DNA from: Verrucomicrobiota bacterium
GTDB taxonomy: Bacteria; Verrucomicrobiota; Verrucomicrobiia; Opitutales; Seribacteraceae
NCBI GenBank assembly: GCA_030830145.1
Contig: JAURNO010000487.1
Span: 1 to 7,511, forward strand
Length of the DNA: 7,511 bases
Direction of reading: 5' to 3'
Below the pieces are notes generated by a model. It ran no database searches. It saw nothing but the letters and a program-made list of their open reading frames with translations, and was not told the DNA's origin. Below, in pieces: positions 5,679 through 7,511 of the stretch. The position numbers and the translations under genes are program-made. The first letter of the stretch is position 1, and every line of letters starts with the position of its first letter.

Positions 5679-7511
5679 TGGAAGAAGATTTCGATAATTT
5701 TTCCACGCCCCCGCAACCGAAGGGCAAACCAAAGATCAAGGGAGTATCTGACTTCCTGCTAATCATAAGGGATCGGTGGCTTCTTTCCTTGGCTTTGTCC
5801 CTTCCTTTTGCCTTAGGCTTTGTTTTTGTCAAGCAACAGGTTCATGAGTACTACAGATCATCTTCCTCGTTTAGTTTGATACCCCCTCCCGCCATTCTGA
5901 ATTTACGAAGCGTTGATAGAGATCAACATGTGGAAGGATTGATTGCCAAGCACACGGAGGGTCTAAATAGCCAACAACTAAGAACTAATGTTATTTTGCG
6001 ACTGAGAGAATCTCCAGAGTACAAATCCGTCCTCTTAGCCCCTTACTTAAAAGACGGCGTAATAGTTGATTTGGCTTCAACGGTTTCATACCGAGTTGAT
6101 CAATCTGGTACCAAAAGTCGTCCTCGTTTTATTATCACTTCTGATTCCAGAAGTGCAAAAGGGGCCATGATCGTAGCCGATCTCGTGCAAAAGGAATACG
6201 AAAAATTACATAAAAGTAGCAAAAGTGAGAAGGTTGAGTTCGTTAAGAAAACTTTGGAGGACCTATTGGAGAACAGCCTCTTAAAGGAAAAGAAGATAGC
6301 TAATGACATGTCAGAATTCAAAAAGGTGAACCAGTTGCCTTTTTTAGAGGATGAGAAGAGAGATACGGGTACAAGAAAGAGTCAGTATTCAGAAGAGGTT
6401 ACAAAATCCAGGCTCGAGCAGATCAGAATTAATTCTTTGCTCCGTCAAATATTGGCGATCAAGACGAGGATTGGTTCGGGGTCCGACTCCGTTTCATCAA
6501 AGGACGTCAATGATGACATTGCGGTCATCAAGGAATTTTTCGAAATTGATGCGATAGAAGAATATGGCAATATCCCTTCTCTCAGGCAGACCCTGTATAA
6601 CCTTGAAAAGACCCGAAGGGATTATGAAGAGACTGGCTCGGGTTACCTGGAAAAACATCCCAAGATGCTTGAGAACGCGAGGAATGTCCTGCAAGTCAAG
6701 AATGCCCTAAAGGATGAAGTTACCTCCTCGATCGAAGACTTGAGGGATAAACACATTCAATTAAGTGCCCAAGAAAAAGAATTTGGGGATGAAATGGCTA
6801 AGGTTCAATTAGAGTCTGAAAAACTGAGTGAAATTGAAGATAGGCTTAAGAATTTCACCAGGGAACTTGCGGTGGTTCAAAGAAGTACGGATGGGATCCA
6901 CAGCAGACTCAATGAAGTTAAGATAGAACAGGCGTTGCCTTCAGAGCAAGATGAACCTCTCCGCATGGAGTCCTTCGCAAACGAACCAGGAGGTCCTTAT
7001 TCGCCGGATAAGCAAAAGATCAAGGAGCAGGGAATCATGATATTCTCAGTGCTTTTCATATTGATTCCAATTTGCTTGGAATTCATTGACAACCGGGTCA
7101 AATCCCCTTGGGACGTCGAAGTTTTTATTGGAAATGATCTAATCGGTGGCATTCCCAAGATTTCCGAAATTGAAGAGAGAGAGAGACCGTTAATCGTAGG
7201 TAACGATTTGGATGATGGACTGACCGAATCATTCCGAAGTATGTACAGTAGGATTCAAATGAATTCGCTGTCAGACTACCCCAAACTTATTTTGGTTACC
7301 TCCGCTATACCAAGCGAAGGGAAAAGCTTGATTTCGGCGAATCTGGCTCATAGTTGCGCTAATCATGGAAGAAAGACGATCTTGATCGATTTTGATTTGC
7401 GCAGACCTGGTTTACATAAGTTTTGTAACATGGAGAATGAGAGAGGCTTGCTTTCTCTGGTTAATGAAGTGAGTCAGAAGGGTGGGGATATTGATCAAAG
7501 TGTTACCGAAA
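5678..7511 (+). CDS. Polysaccharide co-polymerase / BY-kinase (Wzc-like), C-terminus cut by window edge
   Basis: Open from the ATG at 5678 to the right edge, 611 complete codons, so the C-terminus is missing. A Wzz-like N-terminal part has a cytoplasmic tail, a first membrane helix at about 35-51, and a periplasmic segment. A long, charged, probably coiled-coil region spans about 178-430. The co-polymerase proline motif PGGPYSP at 437-443, followed by Asp-Lys, precedes the second helix at 452-470. The cytoplasmic kinase-like domain follows, with Walker A PSEGKSL (Pro545, Gly548, Lys549, Ser550) and Walker A' IDFDLRRP (Asp571, Asp573). This layout is that of bacterial tyrosine autokinases that control chain length and export (Wzc family). 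Position 551 is Leu where Thr or Ser is common. Walker B and the C-terminal Tyr cluster would lie beyond the window, so kinase activity cannot be judged. The ATG shares its A with the preceding gene's TAA, and no Shine-Dalgarno is seen. Confidence 0.92.
   Translation, partial: MEEDFDNFSTPPQPKGKPKIKGVSDFLLIIRDRWLLSLALSLPFALGFVFVKQQVHEYYRSSSSFSLIPPPAILNLRSVDRDQHVEGLIAKHTEGLNSQQLRTNVILRLRESPEYKSVLLAPYLKDGVIVDLASTVSYRVDQSGTKSRPRFIITSDSRSAKGAMIVADLVQKEYEKLHKSSKSEKVEFVKKTLEDLLENSLLKEKKIANDMSEFKKVNQLPFLEDEKRDTGTRKSQYSEEVTKSRLEQIRINSLLRQILAIKTRIGSGSDSVSSKDVNDDIAVIKEFFEIDAIEEYGNIPSLRQTLYNLEKTRRDYEETGSGYLEKHPKMLENARNVLQVKNALKDEVTSSIEDLRDKHIQLSAQEKEFGDEMAKVQLESEKLSEIEDRLKNFTRELAVVQRSTDGIHSRLNEVKIEQALPSEQDEPLRMESFANEPGGPYSPDKQKIKEQGIMIFSVLFILIPICLEFIDNRVKSPWDVEVFIGNDLIGGIPKISEIEERERPLIVGNDLDDGLTESFRSMYSRIQMNSLSDYPKLILVTSAIPSEGKSLISANLAHSCANHGRKTILIDFDLRRPGLHKFCNMENERGLLSLVNEVSQKGGDIDQSVTE

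Noticed and set aside
5040..5832. Reverse-strand open frames at 5040-5327 and 5518-5832
   Set aside because: They are antisense to the well-supported OPX and co-polymerase genes and show no domain-like sequence.
6100..6694. Short open frames at 6100-6321, 6351-6557 and 6497-6694
   Set aside because: They overlap the continuous co-polymerase frame, which carries the PCP proline motif, the second membrane helix and the Walker motifs.

Overview
The window is part of a polysaccharide (exopolysaccharide, capsule or O-antigen-like) assembly and export locus from a Gram-negative bacterium. An outer membrane is implied by a secreted beta-barrel protein ending in Phe and by a Wza-type (OPX) export protein. 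GC content is moderate, and none of the five gene starts has a clear Shine-Dalgarno sequence. Gene content and protein style suggest the Verrucomicrobiota (PVC group), but that placement is an impression from sequence alone and is not proven.

Layout. Two genes run leftwards and three run rightwards from a shared 124-bp divergent intergenic region (3651-3774). Leftward: an O-antigen ligase/polymerase-type membrane protein (2049-3650), then, 52 bp further on, a long secreted protein (start at 1996) that leaves the window at position 1 and is open for 665 codons. I do not recognise this second protein. Its C-terminal half is a degenerate tandem array of about nine units built around a G-[A/S]-x-x-G-[A/S] core. 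Rightward: an outer-membrane beta-barrel protein (3775-5019), a short OPX-type export protein with an SLBB domain (5022-5678), and a Wzz/Wzc-type polysaccharide co-polymerase fused to a BY-kinase ATPase domain (5678 to the right edge, truncated). The rightward genes are separated by 2 bp and then overlap by 1 bp, so they form one tightly coupled operon. A near-consensus sigma-70-type promoter (TTGACA, 17 bp, TCTAAT) precedes it.

How the genes may work together. The Wzc-like protein would control chain length and connect the inner membrane to the periplasm. The short OPX protein has no lipobox and no room for Wza's outer-membrane helix, so the outer-membrane pore is probably the beta-barrel encoded just upstream. 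This matches the composite OPX/beta-barrel export arrangement known from Myxococcus xanthus. The Wzy_C-type protein would polymerise or ligate the glycan. The glycine-repeat secreted protein, encoded directly downstream of it, is the least explained part of the window and the best candidate for something undescribed.

Apart from the intergenic gaps at 1997-2048 and 3651-3774 the window is fully coding. I saw no RNA genes, mobile elements, CRISPR arrays or convincing intrinsic terminators.
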